Source: Ruegeria sp. HKCCSA071 (GTDB lineage Bacteria; Pseudomonadota; Alphaproteobacteria; Rhodobacterales; Rhodobacteraceae). From it: DNA of 64,000 bases. This document shows positions 25,467 to 34,676 of this stretch, piece after piece (position 1 is the first letter of the stretch; every line of letters starts with the position of its first letter). Below the pieces are notes generated by a model that was given only the letters and a program-made list of their open reading frames with translations, did not search any database and had not been told where the DNA came from. The stretch spans positions 1 to 64,000 of the forward strand of contig NZ_JAEDOX010000001.1 in assembly GCF_017872555.1 (NCBI RefSeq), written 5' to 3'. The translations under genes and the position numbers were made by a program.

Positions 25467-25985
25467 ATGCCGCGACCTCGTCCCGAACCGATGCAGGTGG
25501 TCAAGCAGCGCCGCGATGCTGCCCTGCGTGCGCTTGTCGATGGCGTACCGTATATCCGTTTTCTGAACATCAGTTTTGACAGGCGCGGGGATGAACTGAC
25601 CGGCGTGTTGAATTTCGATGACAAGCTGATCGGCAACCCGTTTCTGCCTGCAATTCATGGCGGTGTGACGGCTGCCTTTTTGGAAGTGACAGCCGTTATC
25701 ACGCTGAGCTGGGAACACATGTTTCCAAGTATCGAGAGCGGAGAGATAGATGCAGACGCCATCGTGTCAGACGAAAGCATCCGGTTTCCGAAGACGATTG
25801 ACTTTACCGTCGACTATCTGCGCTCGGGCTTGCCGCGAGACGCCTATGCGCGGGCATTTATCAGCCGGTCCGGGCGGCGTTACGCATCGGTGCGGGTTGA
25901 AGCCTGGCAGGACAATCATGCGAAACTGTTTGCGCAGGCTTCCGGACATTTCCTGATGCCGCAACCTCCCAGAGACAAGAGCTGA
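25467..25985 (+). CDS. Second PaaI-like hotdog thioesterase
   Basis: A 172-residue hotdog protein paired with the preceding gene. AIHGGVTAAFLEVTAVI corresponds to the HGG active-site helix, and KTIDFTVDYLRSGLPRDAYARAF to the core strands. It has an N-terminal extension of about 30 residues and an insertion around 85-105 relative to its neighbour. The ATG sits one base after the previous stop, with GAAGGGA in the right place. The substrate is unknown; context with regulators and fad genes suggests acyl-CoA. Confidence 0.8.
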   Translation: MPRPRPEPMQVVKQRRDAALRALVDGVPYIRFLNISFDRRGDELTGVLNFDDKLIGNPFLPAIHGGVTAAFLEVTAVITLSWEHMFPSIESGEIDADAIVSDESIRFPKTIDFTVDYLRSGLPRDAYARAFISRSGRRYASVRVEAWQDNHAKLFAQASGHFLMPQPPRDKS

Positions 25986-25987
25986 CC

Positions 25988-27304
25988 ATGCAGGACGCCT
26001 CGGCGCCCATCACGCATGGACGGGTGCTGAAGATCGCGGTGCCGATTGTCCTGTCGAACGCCACCGTTCCGATTCTGGGGGCAGTTGATACCGGTGTTGT
26101 CGGCCAGTTGGGGCAGGCTGCGCCTATCGGGGCGGTCGGAATCGGCGCAGTGATCCTGTCAACGATCTACTGGATCTTCGGTTTCTTGCGGATGGGAACC
26201 ACCGGGATGGCGGCGCAGGCACGCGGGGCAGGTGACGCTGTTGAAACCCGGGCATTGCTGATGCGCGGCCTGATGCTTGGCGGCGCGGCCGGGTTGTTCT
26301 TTGTCCTCACGCAAGTGGCTGTGTTCGCGGGTGCATTCGCCCTTTCTCCGGCAAGTCCCGAGGTCGAAACACTTGCCCGCGCCTATCTTGAGGTTCGAAT
26401 TTGGGGGGCGCCTGCCACTATTGCACTTTTTGCGGTTACCGGATGGTTGATTGCCGTTGAACGCACGCGCGGGGTTTTTGTTCTTCAGGTCTGGATGAAC
26501 GGATTGAACATCGTTTTGGACCTGTGGTTCGTGCTTGGTCTTGGCTGGGGTGTCGAAGGGGTTGCCATAGCCACTTTGATTGCGGAATGGACAGGTCTGG
26601 CGCTGGGCCTTTGGCTGTGTCGGGATGGGTTCGAAGACGGAATCTGGCGCGACTGGGCCCGCATATTTGACGCTGCCCGACTGCGCCGGATGTTGCAGGT
26701 CAACGGCGATATCATGATCCGGTCGGTTTTGCTAACCGGATCCTTCACGACCTTTCTTTTCGTCGGTTCCGATCTGGGTGATGTCAATCTGGCGGCCAAT
26801 CAGGTCCTGCTACAGTTTCTTGAAATCACAGCTTTTGCGCTGGACGGGTTTGCCTTTTCCGCCGAGGCGCTGGTCGGAAGCGCGGTGGGTGCCAGAGACA
26901 GGTATCAGGTGCGCCGCGCGTCTGTCATGACCTCGCAATGGGGTGTTGGGGGTGCCCTGTTACTGGGTGTGGTTTTCTTTGTCGCCGGACCGGCGTTGAT
27001 CGACCTCATGTCAACATCGCCGCAGGTGCGCGAGGCCGGGCGCGAGTTTCTTGTCTGGGCCGCGTTGGCACCCGTTATCGGCGTGGCAAGCTGGATGTTT
27101 GACGGCATCTACATAGGTGCTACATGGACCCGGGCCATGCGTAGCGCGATGTTCCAATCGGTCGCTATCTATCTGGTTGCGCTGTTTATTCTGGTGCCAA
27201 GTTTCGGAAATCACGGCCTGTGGGCCGCGTTGATGGTGCTTAACATCGCACGTGGCGTGACTTTGGGGTGGCGCTATCCCAAGCTCGAGGCGCAGGTGGC
27301 CTAG
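25988..27304 (+). CDS. MATE-family efflux transporter (DinF-like)
   Basis: A 438-residue inner-membrane exporter with about twelve hydrophobic spans and two homologous halves. VPIVLSNATVPILGAVDTGVVG at the start, GFLRMGTTGMAAQARG in the first half and AEALVGSAVGARD in the second are MATE/DinF landmarks. MATE proteins export cationic drugs or metabolites using Na+ or H+; the substrate here is unknown. It starts two bases after the thioesterase stop, so it belongs to that transcription unit. Its TAG stop lies in a CTAG shared with the convergent ArsC-like gene. Confidence 0.88.
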   Translation: MQDASAPITHGRVLKIAVPIVLSNATVPILGAVDTGVVGQLGQAAPIGAVGIGAVILSTIYWIFGFLRMGTTGMAAQARGAGDAVETRALLMRGLMLGGAAGLFFVLTQVAVFAGAFALSPASPEVETLARAYLEVRIWGAPATIALFAVTGWLIAVERTRGVFVLQVWMNGLNIVLDLWFVLGLGWGVEGVAIATLIAEWTGLALGLWLCRDGFEDGIWRDWARIFDAARLRRMLQVNGDIMIRSVLLTGSFTTFLFVGSDLGDVNLAANQVLLQFLEITAFALDGFAFSAEALVGSAVGARDRYQVRRASVMTSQWGVGGALLLGVVFFVAGPALIDLMSTSPQVREAGREFLVWAALAPVIGVASWMFDGIYIGATWTRAMRSAMFQSVAIYLVALFILVPSFGNHGLWAALMVLNIARGVTLGWRYPKLEAQVA

Positions 27305-27642
27305 AGCAGCGTAAGAAGGTTTTCCGGTGGACGCCCGATGGCGGCCTTATCGCCCGCAATGGCAAGCGGACGCTCAATCAGGATCGGGTTTTCAGCCATG
27401 GCCCGGATCAGGGCGTCGTCTGGCGAGGTCTTTGTCAGCCCCAGTTCCTTGAACCGGGATTCTCCGGTGCGCATCATCTCGACGGGCGAAAGCCCCAAGG
27501 CGGATTGTGCCGCTCGCAGCTCATCAATTGATGGTGCATCCTCAAGATATTTGCGCACCGTGACCCGTGCACCATTTTCTTCCAGCAATGCAAGACCGGC
27601 GCGGGATTTTGAACAGCGCGGGTTGTGCCAATATTCGATCAT
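27301..27642 (-). CDS. arsC: ArsC/Spx-family reductase (arsenate reductase-like)
   Basis: A 113-residue thioredoxin-fold protein with the ArsC glutaredoxin-type active site HNPRCSKSR (Cys10) and the C-terminal [19 protein letters not shown] segment that carries the family's Arg and cis-Pro region. It would reduce arsenate to arsenite using glutaredoxin. No arsR, acr3 or arsB is nearby, so a role in arsenic resistance is not supported by context; the related YffB type is an alternative. It overlaps pyrD by four bases (ATGA), an odd operon partner. Confidence 0.82.
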   Translation of the reverse strand: MIEYWHNPRCSKSRAGLALLEENGARVTVRKYLEDAPSIDELRAAQSALGLSPVEMMRTGESRFKELGLTKTSPDDALIRAMAENPILIERPLAIAGDKAAIGRPPENLLTLL

Positions 27643-28697
27643 AGCCAGTCCTCTCGTTTGCTGCCGACGGCCTGAGCCACATTGTCAAAGTCGTCGCAGG
27701 CCAGCAGTTTATCCAGCCCGTTCGCAATGTCGGCCGCCAGAGAAATGCCGCAATACACCATCGCCGTATAGAACTGCACAGCTGATGCCCCGGCGCAAAT
27801 CTTGGCATAGGCCTGTTCCGCACAGCTGATGCCACCGACGCCGATCAGGGGAATGTCACCCTCGGTCAACTGGCTGAGCCGCGCCAGAACACGTGTTGAT
27901 TTCTCGAACAGCGGTGCACCGGACAGCCCACCGGTTTCACCTTTGTGCGAACTGCGCAGCCCGTCGCGTGACAGGGTGGTGTTGGTGGCAATCACGGCAT
28001 CCACACGGGTCTCGCGCGCAACCTCGGCAATGTCCTGCAATTCGGCATCGGTCAGGTCCGGCGCGATTTTCAGGAAGACAGGCAGCGGGCGAGGCAGCGC
28101 ATCACGGGTTTCAATCACACCGCTCAAAAGCGCGCTCAGCGCTGCTTTGCCCTGCAAATCCCGCAGCTTTTCCGTATTCGGGGATGACACGTTGACGGTG
28201 GCAAAATCCAGATGAGGGGCACAATGCGCCAGCACCTTGACGAAATCACCTGCGCGATCCTCGCTGTCCTTGTTGGCACCCAGATTCAGGCCGATCACCG
28301 CATTTTGGGGGCGATCAGCGAGCCGTTTTGCCATCACCTCCATGCCTTCGTTGTTGAAGCCAAAACGGTTGATCGCCGCTTTGTCTTCGGTCAGGCGAAA
28401 CAGGCGGGGTTTAGGGTTTCCCGGTTGCGGGCGTGGTGTGACAGCACCGACTTCGATGAAACCGAATCCAGCGCGTGACAGGGGTGCCAAAACCTCACCG
28501 TTCTTGTCGAAGCCCGCGGCCAAACCTACCGGGTTAGGCAGGTTCAACCCGGCTAGGCTGGTTTTCAGGCGCGGCGTTGTCAACGGCCCCGGCGCAGGCG
28601 CAAGCCCCGCCTTCAAAGCCCTGATCGACATCCCGTGGGCGGTTTCGGGGTCCATGCAGTGCATGGCCGCAAGCCCGAACTTCTCGGTCAGTTTCAT
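27639..28697 (-). CDS. pyrD: Dihydroorotate dehydrogenase (quinone), class 2
   Basis: Membrane-associated FMN enzyme oxidising dihydroorotate to orotate in pyrimidine synthesis, passing electrons to quinone. The 352-residue length, the N-terminal amphipathic segment ([17 protein letters not shown]), [18 protein letters not shown], the [13 protein letters not shown] loop with the class 2 catalytic Ser, and IGVGGI near the C-terminus fit class 2. The start at 28697 gives MKLTEKFG and overlaps the upstream DUF1330 stop as ATGA. The operon is DUF952-DUF1330-pyrD-arsC. Confidence 0.94.
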   Translation of the reverse strand: MKLTEKFGLAAMHCMDPETAHGMSIRALKAGLAPAPGPLTTPRLKTSLAGLNLPNPVGLAAGFDKNGEVLAPLSRAGFGFIEVGAVTPRPQPGNPKPRLFRLTEDKAAINRFGFNNEGMEVMAKRLADRPQNAVIGLNLGANKDSEDRAGDFVKVLAHCAPHLDFATVNVSSPNTEKLRDLQGKAALSALLSGVIETRDALPRPLPVFLKIAPDLTDAELQDIAEVARETRVDAVIATNTTLSRDGLRSSHKGETGGLSGAPLFEKSTRVLARLSQLTEGDIPLIGVGGISCAEQAYAKICAGASAVQFYTAMVYCGISLAADIANGLDKLLACDDFDNVAQAVGSKREDWL

Positions 28698-29125
28698 CCG
28701 AACGCTTTCCCGCTTTTGCTTGATCCGCACCGGATCAGGCGCGAGGTTTCTACCGCAGCCTGCCGATGGACCACCGCTGCCCGGTACACCGGGTCAGTCA
28801 CCATTTCCAGAAACGCATATGCAGTCGGATAGCGTGCGATAAATACGGCATCCCATACCTCATCAGCCGGTCCGATCAGTGTCGTTTCAAATGCACCCCG
28901 CCACAGGATGCTTGCCCCGATACGGTCAATGATTGGGGCGGTTTCAACCCCGTATTTCTGATAAGCCTGCGCCCCGGTCAGCCCTGCGCCAGCCAATTCA
29001 TGTGATTTGGGATACTGCGCCTCGGCGCGGAATTTCACCAGATTGAGCATTTCGATCGGCTGGTCGCGCTCCAGAGCCTTGAATGCCTCGAACTGGGCGC
29101 GATCCGGATCGACATAGGATGTCAT
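28694..29125 (-). CDS. DUF1330-like (dimeric alpha/beta barrel) protein
   Basis: A 143-residue protein of the ferredoxin-like dimeric barrel superfamily. [13 protein letters not shown] near the start and [31 protein letters not shown] are the two characteristic DUF1330 segments. Its biochemical role is unknown. The start at 29125 ([10 protein letters not shown]) gives a 4-bp overlap with the preceding gene, and its stop overlaps the pyrD start, so the gene is embedded in a coupled operon; an upstream extension to 29251 runs inside the previous gene. Confidence 0.78.
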   Translation of the reverse strand: MTSYVDPDRAQFEAFKALERDQPIEMLNLVKFRAEAQYPKSHELAGAGLTGAQAYQKYGVETAPIIDRIGASILWRGAFETTLIGPADEVWDAVFIARYPTAYAFLEMVTDPVYRAAVVHRQAAVETSRLIRCGSSKSGKAFG

Positions 29126-29460
29126 GCCATGTCCTCGGGAAACTGATGTGCCGTGCCGACAAAAGGCAGGGGACGCGCCCAGACGACATCGCTTAACCTG
29201 ATCTGACGATACAGATGCGGAAACAGGGCGTCTCCTCGCGACACTTCCCATTTCAGGTCATCGCCCATGGCATCGGCATCGCAGGCCAACAGCGTAAGCC
29301 CTTCAACGCCCGCAAAATGCTTGGCGGCGGTTTCAGCAGCTTGTTCGGCGGTGGAAAAGTGAACAAACCCGTCTGACACGTCAATGGGTGCTCCGTCTGT
29401 GGCGCCCAGACTTTGCAGTTCAGCCCATTCGACGGCTCGGAAAATCTTGTAGATCAGCAT
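29122..29460 (-). CDS. DUF952 family protein
   Basis: A 112-residue protein whose pattern (LIYKIFRAVEWAEL, DGFVHFSTAEQAAETAAKHFAG, LYRQIRLSDVVWARPLPF) matches DUF952, a family with a fold related to ADP-ribosyltransferases but no firm function. The start at 29460 was chosen because the protein family begins at the IYKI strand. It is the first gene of the pyrD operon and is divergent from the 5'-nucleotidase gene, with about 105 bp between. Confidence 0.8.
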   Translation of the reverse strand: MLIYKIFRAVEWAELQSLGATDGAPIDVSDGFVHFSTAEQAAETAAKHFAGVEGLTLLACDADAMGDDLKWEVSRGDALFPHLYRQIRLSDVVWARPLPFVGTAHQFPEDMA

Positions 29461-29567
29461 GATGACCTGATGCCCCGCACGGCGCTTGGAATCAAGCTGG
29501 ATTTCTCCTTTGACTCTCGGTCGACATAAGCGCACGATCCCCGGCAATAATAACAGGGAGTTCCAAG

Positions 29568-31145
29568 ATGTTGACCCGATTTTTAACTTCGGTCGCGGTG
29601 CTGGGCCTGACGGCGGGTGCCGCAGCAGCCGACTACAAGCTGACGATTCTGCACACCAACGATTTCCATTCGCGCTTTGAGCCGATCAACAAATACGACA
29701 GCGGATGCGGTGAGGAAGACAATGCAGAAGGTAAGTGCTTTGGCGGATCGGCGCGCCTTGTAACGGCAGTTGCCGATGCGCGCGCACGGGCAGAAAATTC
29801 GATCTTGGTGGATGGAGGTGACCAGTTCCAGGGGTCCCTTTTCTATACCTATTACAAGGGCAAGGTCGCGGCGGAGTTCATGAACAAGCTGGGCTATAAC
29901 GCCATGACCGTTGGCAACCACGAGTTTGATGACGGCCCCGAAGTGTTGCGAGGGTTCATCGACTCGGTCGACTTCCCGGTTCTGATGACCAACGCTGATA
30001 TTCGCGACGAAGAGCTTTTGACGGACAGGATCAAGAAATCGACTGTTATCGAGGTGGGCGGCGAGAAGATCGGCTTGATCGGCCTGACCCCAATCGACAC
30101 GGATGAGCTTGCCTCGCCCGGCCCCAACGTCACGTTTTCGGACCCGGTGCCAGCCGTGCAGGCCGAAGTCGATAAACTGACAGGTGAAGGCGTCAACAAG
30201 ATCATCGTTCTCAGCCACTCCGGCTATGGTGTCGATCAGCGTGTCGCGCAAGAGACGACCGGTGTTGATGTGATCGTAGGCGGGCATTCGAATACGTATC
30301 TTTCGAATGTGTCGGATAAGGCGGCAGGTCCGTACCCAACGGTGGTAAACGGCGTACAGATTGTTCAGGCCTATGCCTATGGCAAGTTTCTGGGCGAGTT
30401 GAACGTCACCTTCGATGACGACGGCAAAGTGATCGAGGCAGTTGGCGAGCCTTTGATCATGGACAACGCAGTGACCGAGGATCAGGCGGCGCTGGACCGT
30501 ATTGCGGAACTGGCGGTGCCGTTGGATGAAATCCGCAATAAGGTCGTTGCGAGCGCTGCGGAAGCCATTGAAGGGGATCGCTCAATTTGTCGCGTGCAGG
30601 AATGTCAGATGGGCAACCTGGTTGCGGATGCGATGCTGGCGCGCGTGGCGGATCAGGGCGTTCAGATCGCGATTGCCAATTCGGGTGGATTGCGGGCGTC
30701 CATTGATCCCGGTGATGTGACCATGGGCGAGGTTCTGACTGTGTTGCCATTCCAGAATACACTGTCGACCTTTGAAATCAGCGGACAGGGTGTCATTGAC
30801 GCACTTGAGAATGGTGTAAGTCAGGTAGAAGAAGTAAAAGGTCGCTTCCCGCAGGTCGCCGGCCTAAGCTTTACTTGGGATCCAAGCGTTGCGCCGAACG
30901 AGGGACGCGTCAGCGAGGTAATGGTTGCCGAGGGTGACGGTTTTGTTCCGATCGACCCGAACAAGACCTACCTGGTCGTCACCAATAACTACGTCCGCAA
31001 CGGGGGTGACGGGTACAAGATGTTCGAAGGCGACGACAAGAACGCCTATGACTTCGGACCGGACCTTGCGGATGTCACCGCGGAATACCTGGCGGAAAAT
31101 GCGCCCTATCAGCCCTATGTCGACGGGCGTATCAAACAGAAGTAA
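29568..31145 (+). CDS. Periplasmic 5'-nucleotidase / 2',3'-cyclic phosphodiesterase (UshA-like)
   Basis: A 525-residue exported metallophosphatase that releases phosphate and nucleosides from nucleotides. A signal peptide is visible (LTRFLTSVAVLGLTAGAAAA, cleavage near 20-21). The dinuclear metal site follows in order: HTNDFH, DGGDQFQGS, VGNHEFDDG, and VGGHSNTYL; the C-terminal nucleotide-binding domain contains IANSGGLRASI and TNNYVRNGGDGY. GGGAG lies seven bases before the ATG. The transported nucleosides could feed the salvage operon at 9.2-13.8 kb. A strong terminator follows directly. Confidence 0.92.
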   Translation: MLTRFLTSVAVLGLTAGAAAADYKLTILHTNDFHSRFEPINKYDSGCGEEDNAEGKCFGGSARLVTAVADARARAENSILVDGGDQFQGSLFYTYYKGKVAAEFMNKLGYNAMTVGNHEFDDGPEVLRGFIDSVDFPVLMTNADIRDEELLTDRIKKSTVIEVGGEKIGLIGLTPIDTDELASPGPNVTFSDPVPAVQAEVDKLTGEGVNKIIVLSHSGYGVDQRVAQETTGVDVIVGGHSNTYLSNVSDKAAGPYPTVVNGVQIVQAYAYGKFLGELNVTFDDDGKVIEAVGEPLIMDNAVTEDQAALDRIAELAVPLDEIRNKVVASAAEAIEGDRSICRVQECQMGNLVADAMLARVADQGVQIAIANSGGLRASIDPGDVTMGEVLTVLPFQNTLSTFEISGQGVIDALENGVSQVEEVKGRFPQVAGLSFTWDPSVAPNEGRVSEVMVAEGDGFVPIDPNKTYLVVTNNYVRNGGDGYKMFEGDDKNAYDFGPDLADVTAEYLAENAPYQPYVDGRIKQK

Positions 31146-31164
31146 CAGTGATTTTAGAAAAGAC

Positions 31165-31199
31165 AAAAGCCGCATCCTCGTGATGCGGCTTTTTTGTTT
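31165..31199. terminator. Bidirectional rho-independent terminator
   Basis: GCCGCATC (31169-31176) and GATGCGGC (31182-31189) form an 8-bp stem with a 5-base loop, followed by TTTTTTGTTT and preceded by AAAA. It ends the nucleotidase transcript and can also serve the convergent sulfotransferase gene. Confidence 0.93.
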
Positions 31200-31212
31200 G
31201 TTAGGGAACCGA

Positions 31213-32865
31213 TCAGCTGAAATCGTATTCCGGCCAGAGCTCGGGGTCGATCCCGTCGAGCATCGGCTTGATATGCTCGGCAACCTCACGCCAGCCTCCG
31301 ATAGACTTGGTCGAGATCTTTCTGCGCACCTGATCGATGCTGGCCGTGCGCACCTGTTTCGTGTTCTTTTCAGGGTGCATCATCGTTTCGGTCCACTCCA
31401 GACCGCAGAACGCGGCGACCTGCTGGCTGTAGGTTTTCGGGTCTGCCACCAGTTCTTCGTAAGGGACCGTCAGAATACGATCGCCGAACACGGCATCCCA
31501 ATGCGCCATATAGCGACGATACAAATTTGCAGAATGGGCAATGGCTTGCAAATGCGAGGCATAACGCATTCCGCCCGCAGGAAAGCGTCTGATCCATTTG
31601 GACAATCCCACATCCCGCGGGTCGCGCAGCATGTTGATGACCTTTGCCTTTGGAAATGCGGACAACAGAAACCCGACGCGCTGATAATTGTGCGGCATCT
31701 TGTCTACAAAAGCGACAGAGTCGCCAGGAATGGGCGGCATCAATTCGAGGAATTCCCGCGCGAGTTTGGACGCTTCGGATGGGTCATACTTCTGGCCCTT
31801 TTTTTCATACTCACGCGACAAATCGGCACCCAGGGTCAGTTCGCCGCAACCGGCTATTCCGGGTGCAGAACTCAGCATCATTTCCATCAATGTCGTGCCA
31901 GAGCGCGGTTGACCCAGTACGAAGATCGGCATCGGCCCCTCGTCAAAGCCGGACTCCGGTGTTCCGGCATCGATTGGGAACAAGCTGTTGATCCGAAACA
32001 GTTTTTCCTCTTCAACGGACGGGACATAAGGATTGCCTTGGTGCTGAATATCGTTGGCCCGTGCAAAATGCGGCATGGCGGCATTCAACCCGTCTAACTT
32101 CGAAATCAAATGTGCCTTGGCGAACTGAAGCTCCAAAATATTATCTCCCTTGTCGGAGATCGTTTTATTAACGGCATCCAGTAGTTCCGGAGCGTCCTCC
32201 GTAGAAACCATTGTCGACATTTGCAGCAACGCTGACACGTGCCCGGGTTCATCTTGAAGAATGCGCTTCAGAATTGCCTTGGACTCATTCTTGTCACCGC
32301 TTTGGTGCAGATTGGCGGATTTATGAAAGGCAATCTTTGTGTTCTCGGGGGCCAACTCGTAGGCGCGCGCAATATCGCGAGAGTTTTCATCGTCAAAGCC
32401 AACCTTGGCGTAAGCCCTTGCACGTTTTTCAAGAAGCTCCACATTGTTGGGATCAATTTTCAGCTTTTTGCTCGCATGCTCAATTATCATGCGCCAGTTG
32501 TTGCCCTTGAGGTGAATCTCATCCAGCACGCGGTTCAATTCCTGGTTGTTGGGGAATTGTTCCAGCTTTTGCTCAGTATATTCTAGGGCCTTGGGAATCT
32601 GCCCAGTCTGCATCAAAGCATTTGCCAGGTTTTCGACAAACTGCGAATCGTCAGGTTTCATTCGCGAGGCTTCAACAAAATGCGGAATGGATTTCTTGTA
32701 TTGCTTCATCTCGGTCAACACAAAGCCGGCAATGGCGTGATAATCCGAGTCTTTTGGAAATTTTTTGACACCCAGTTGCGCCTTCTTCAAGGCCTGCGGA
32801 AGCTTGCCCGCGTCTAGAAGGGCCAGTGCTTTGCTCTTGAGGGATTGTGTTGTCTGGTTTTCCAT
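31213..32865 (-). CDS. TPR-sulfotransferase fusion protein
   Basis: A 550-residue protein with tetratricopeptide repeats in residues about 5-280 and a sulfotransferase domain (about 310-550). The PAPS 5'-phosphosulfate loop is PIFVLGQPRSGTTLMEMM, and the 3'-phosphate motif is INMLRDPRDVGLSKW. Such TPR-sulfotransferases are common in Rhodobacteraceae, but their acceptor (sugar, protein or lipid) is unknown. There is no signal peptide, so it acts in the cytosol. It stands alone between a terminator and the divergent yedK gene. Its base composition looks slightly lower in GC than its neighbours by eye. Confidence 0.87.
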   Translation of the reverse strand: MENQTTQSLKSKALALLDAGKLPQALKKAQLGVKKFPKDSDYHAIAGFVLTEMKQYKKSIPHFVEASRMKPDDSQFVENLANALMQTGQIPKALEYTEQKLEQFPNNQELNRVLDEIHLKGNNWRMIIEHASKKLKIDPNNVELLEKRARAYAKVGFDDENSRDIARAYELAPENTKIAFHKSANLHQSGDKNESKAILKRILQDEPGHVSALLQMSTMVSTEDAPELLDAVNKTISDKGDNILELQFAKAHLISKLDGLNAAMPHFARANDIQHQGNPYVPSVEEEKLFRINSLFPIDAGTPESGFDEGPMPIFVLGQPRSGTTLMEMMLSSAPGIAGCGELTLGADLSREYEKKGQKYDPSEASKLAREFLELMPPIPGDSVAFVDKMPHNYQRVGFLLSAFPKAKVINMLRDPRDVGLSKWIRRFPAGGMRYASHLQAIAHSANLYRRYMAHWDAVFGDRILTVPYEELVADPKTYSQQVAAFCGLEWTETMMHPEKNTKQVRTASIDQVRRKISTKSIGGWREVAEHIKPMLDGIDPELWPEYDFS

Positions 32866-32920
32866 GTGACCCCGTGAGATCCTGTGCCTGTGTCAAGATA
32901 GTATCGGTGGTTCATTACCT

Positions 32921-33586
32921 ATGTGCGGACGGTTTGCAATAACTCTTCCCAACGACGCGATGGCTCAGCTGTTTTCGGCGCGCCCGGCAAATGCGCTACC
33001 TGTGGTGCCGAATTTCAATGTTTGTCCGACAAATCAGGTACATGTCGTGCGGAGTGGTGAAACAGGCCGTCATCTGAGTGCGCTGCGCTGGGGATTTCTG
33101 CCACATTGGTACAAGACCGAAACGGCGGGGCCGTTGCTGATCAACGCCCGGGCCGAGACCCTGGCGGACAAGCCCGCCTTTCGTGAAGCCTGCCGGGCGC
33201 GCCGCTGCCTGATCATAGCGACTGGGTTCTATGAATGGACAAAAACGAAACAGGGAACGCGCCTGCCTTGGTATATCCACCGTCGGGACAAAGCTCCGAT
33301 TGCTTTTGCCGGGGTCTGGCAGGACTGGGGTCCTGAAGGCGAACGGCAGGGCACTTGTGCAATCGTGACGACGGCTGCCAACAAAAGGCTTGAGGTCATT
33401 CATCAGCGAATGCCCTTGATAGTAGAACCCAAAGACTGGCCACTGTGGTTGGGTGAAGCTGGAAAAGGGGCCGCACGACTGATGCAGCCAGGGCACGAGG
33501 ATGTGCTGACCTTCCACCGGGTTAGTCCTTTGGTGAACTCGAACCGGGCCAGCGGGCCTGAGCTGATCGAACCTTATGACGCGTGA
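32921..33586 (+). CDS. yedK: SOS response-associated peptidase, HMCES/YedK family
   Basis: A 221-residue protein that forms a covalent thiazolidine crosslink with abasic sites in single-stranded DNA to protect them. All family hallmarks are present: MCGRF with the reactive Cys2 after Met removal, the NARAET motif, the GFYEW motif with catalytic Glu, and VIHQRMP with the active-site His. No clear Shine-Dalgarno precedes it, but the obligatory N-terminal Cys fixes the start. No LexA-type operator was recognised upstream. It is followed by selU on the same strand, 37 bp away. Confidence 0.94.
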   Translation: MCGRFAITLPNDAMAQLFSARPANALPVVPNFNVCPTNQVHVVRSGETGRHLSALRWGFLPHWYKTETAGPLLINARAETLADKPAFREACRARRCLIIATGFYEWTKTKQGTRLPWYIHRRDKAPIAFAGVWQDWGPEGERQGTCAIVTTAANKRLEVIHQRMPLIVEPKDWPLWLGEAGKGAARLMQPGHEDVLTFHRVSPLVNSNRASGPELIEPYDA

Positions 33587-33623
33587 CCTTTTCATTGGAA
33601 ACGCGGCAAGCTAGACCTTCGGC

Positions 33624-34676
33624 ATGGCTCTGAAATTTCCTGACCTGACCCAACTTTACGCGCACGGCTATGATACCGTGATTGACGTTCGCAGCCCTGC
33701 CGAGTTTGCCGAAGATCATCTGCCGGGTGCAATGAACCTGCCGGTGCTGAATAATGAGGAACGCGCCCGGGTCGGAACCATTTATGTACAGGAAAGCCCC
33801 TTTCTGGCGCGCAAGCTGGGCGCTGCTTTGGTATTCCGCAATGCAGCCAATCACATCGAACATCACCTCAGCCATCATGACGGAGCGTGGCGCCCCTTGG
33901 TTTATTGCTGGCGCGGTGGACAGCGTTCCGGATCTTTCACATGGATGTTGCAACAAATTGGGTGGCGCGCCGAAGTGGTCGAAGGCGGCTATCGCACCTA
34001 TCGTCGATTGGTGAACGCTTATTTGTACGATGATCCCTTGCCACATCGGCTGATCGCGCTGGATGGCTACACCGGCACCGCAAAGACCGATCTTTTGGCT
34101 GTGTTGCAGGCACGAGGCGTACAGGTTCTGGACCTTGAAGCGCTGGCCAACCATCGCGGGTCCTTGCTGGGCGAAAGGCCGGGGGGGCAGCCCAGTCAGA
34201 AGGGGTTTGAATCTGCTCTGTCCGCTGCGCTGTGTGCAATGGATCCGGCGCGTCCGGTCTTGGTCGAAGCGGAATCATCCAAAATTGGCGGCTTGATCCT
34301 GCCACCCAGCCTTTGGAACGCGTTGTGTAATGCTCCGCGTGTGAACATCACGGCTTCGATTGAAGCACGTTCGGCCTATCTGGTGCGGGCTTATAACGAC
34401 ATCCTGTCTGACAGTGACCGTTTGCGTGACCGGTTATCGCCGCTGCGGTTCCATCGCGGGCATGAGGTCGTGGACGGGTGGCTGCGCTTGATCGATGCGG
34501 GTGAAAAACAGGCGCTGACACGGGCGTTGATGGAACAACATTATGATCCCGCATACACTAAATCCCGGCAATCCCGCCCGGCGCAAGTGTTGGCCAGTCT
34601 AGATGTGGAAACTTTGGACAATGCGGGGCTGAGCAACGCGGCCGCGCGAATCGAAAGCCTTCTGGATCAGCTTTGA
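33624..34676 (+). CDS. selU: tRNA 2-selenouridine synthase
   Basis: Replaces sulfur with selenium at the 2-thiouridine of tRNA wobble position 34, using selenophosphate. The 350-residue protein has an N-terminal rhodanese domain with catalytic Cys95 (VYCWRGGQRSGS) and a P-loop domain with GYTGTAKT (148-155), where the usual GKT appears as AKT, a small deviation from the canonical Walker A. It is convergent with selD and their ends overlap by ten bases, so substrate maker and user are tightly paired. Confidence 0.93.
   Translation: MALKFPDLTQLYAHGYDTVIDVRSPAEFAEDHLPGAMNLPVLNNEERARVGTIYVQESPFLARKLGAALVFRNAANHIEHHLSHHDGAWRPLVYCWRGGQRSGSFTWMLQQIGWRAEVVEGGYRTYRRLVNAYLYDDPLPHRLIALDGYTGTAKTDLLAVLQARGVQVLDLEALANHRGSLLGERPGGQPSQKGFESALSAALCAMDPARPVLVEAESSKIGGLILPPSLWNALCNAPRVNITASIEARSAYLVRAYNDILSDSDRLRDRLSPLRFHRGHEVVDGWLRLIDAGEKQALTRALMEQHYDPAYTKSRQSRPAQVLASLDVETLDNAGLSNAAARIESLLDQL

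Noticed and set aside
31521-31553. ATTTGCAGA and CTTGCAAAT strings inside the sulfotransferase gene
   Set aside because: Coding sequence in a gene with no link to propionyl-CoA metabolism; spacing unlike the prpE array.
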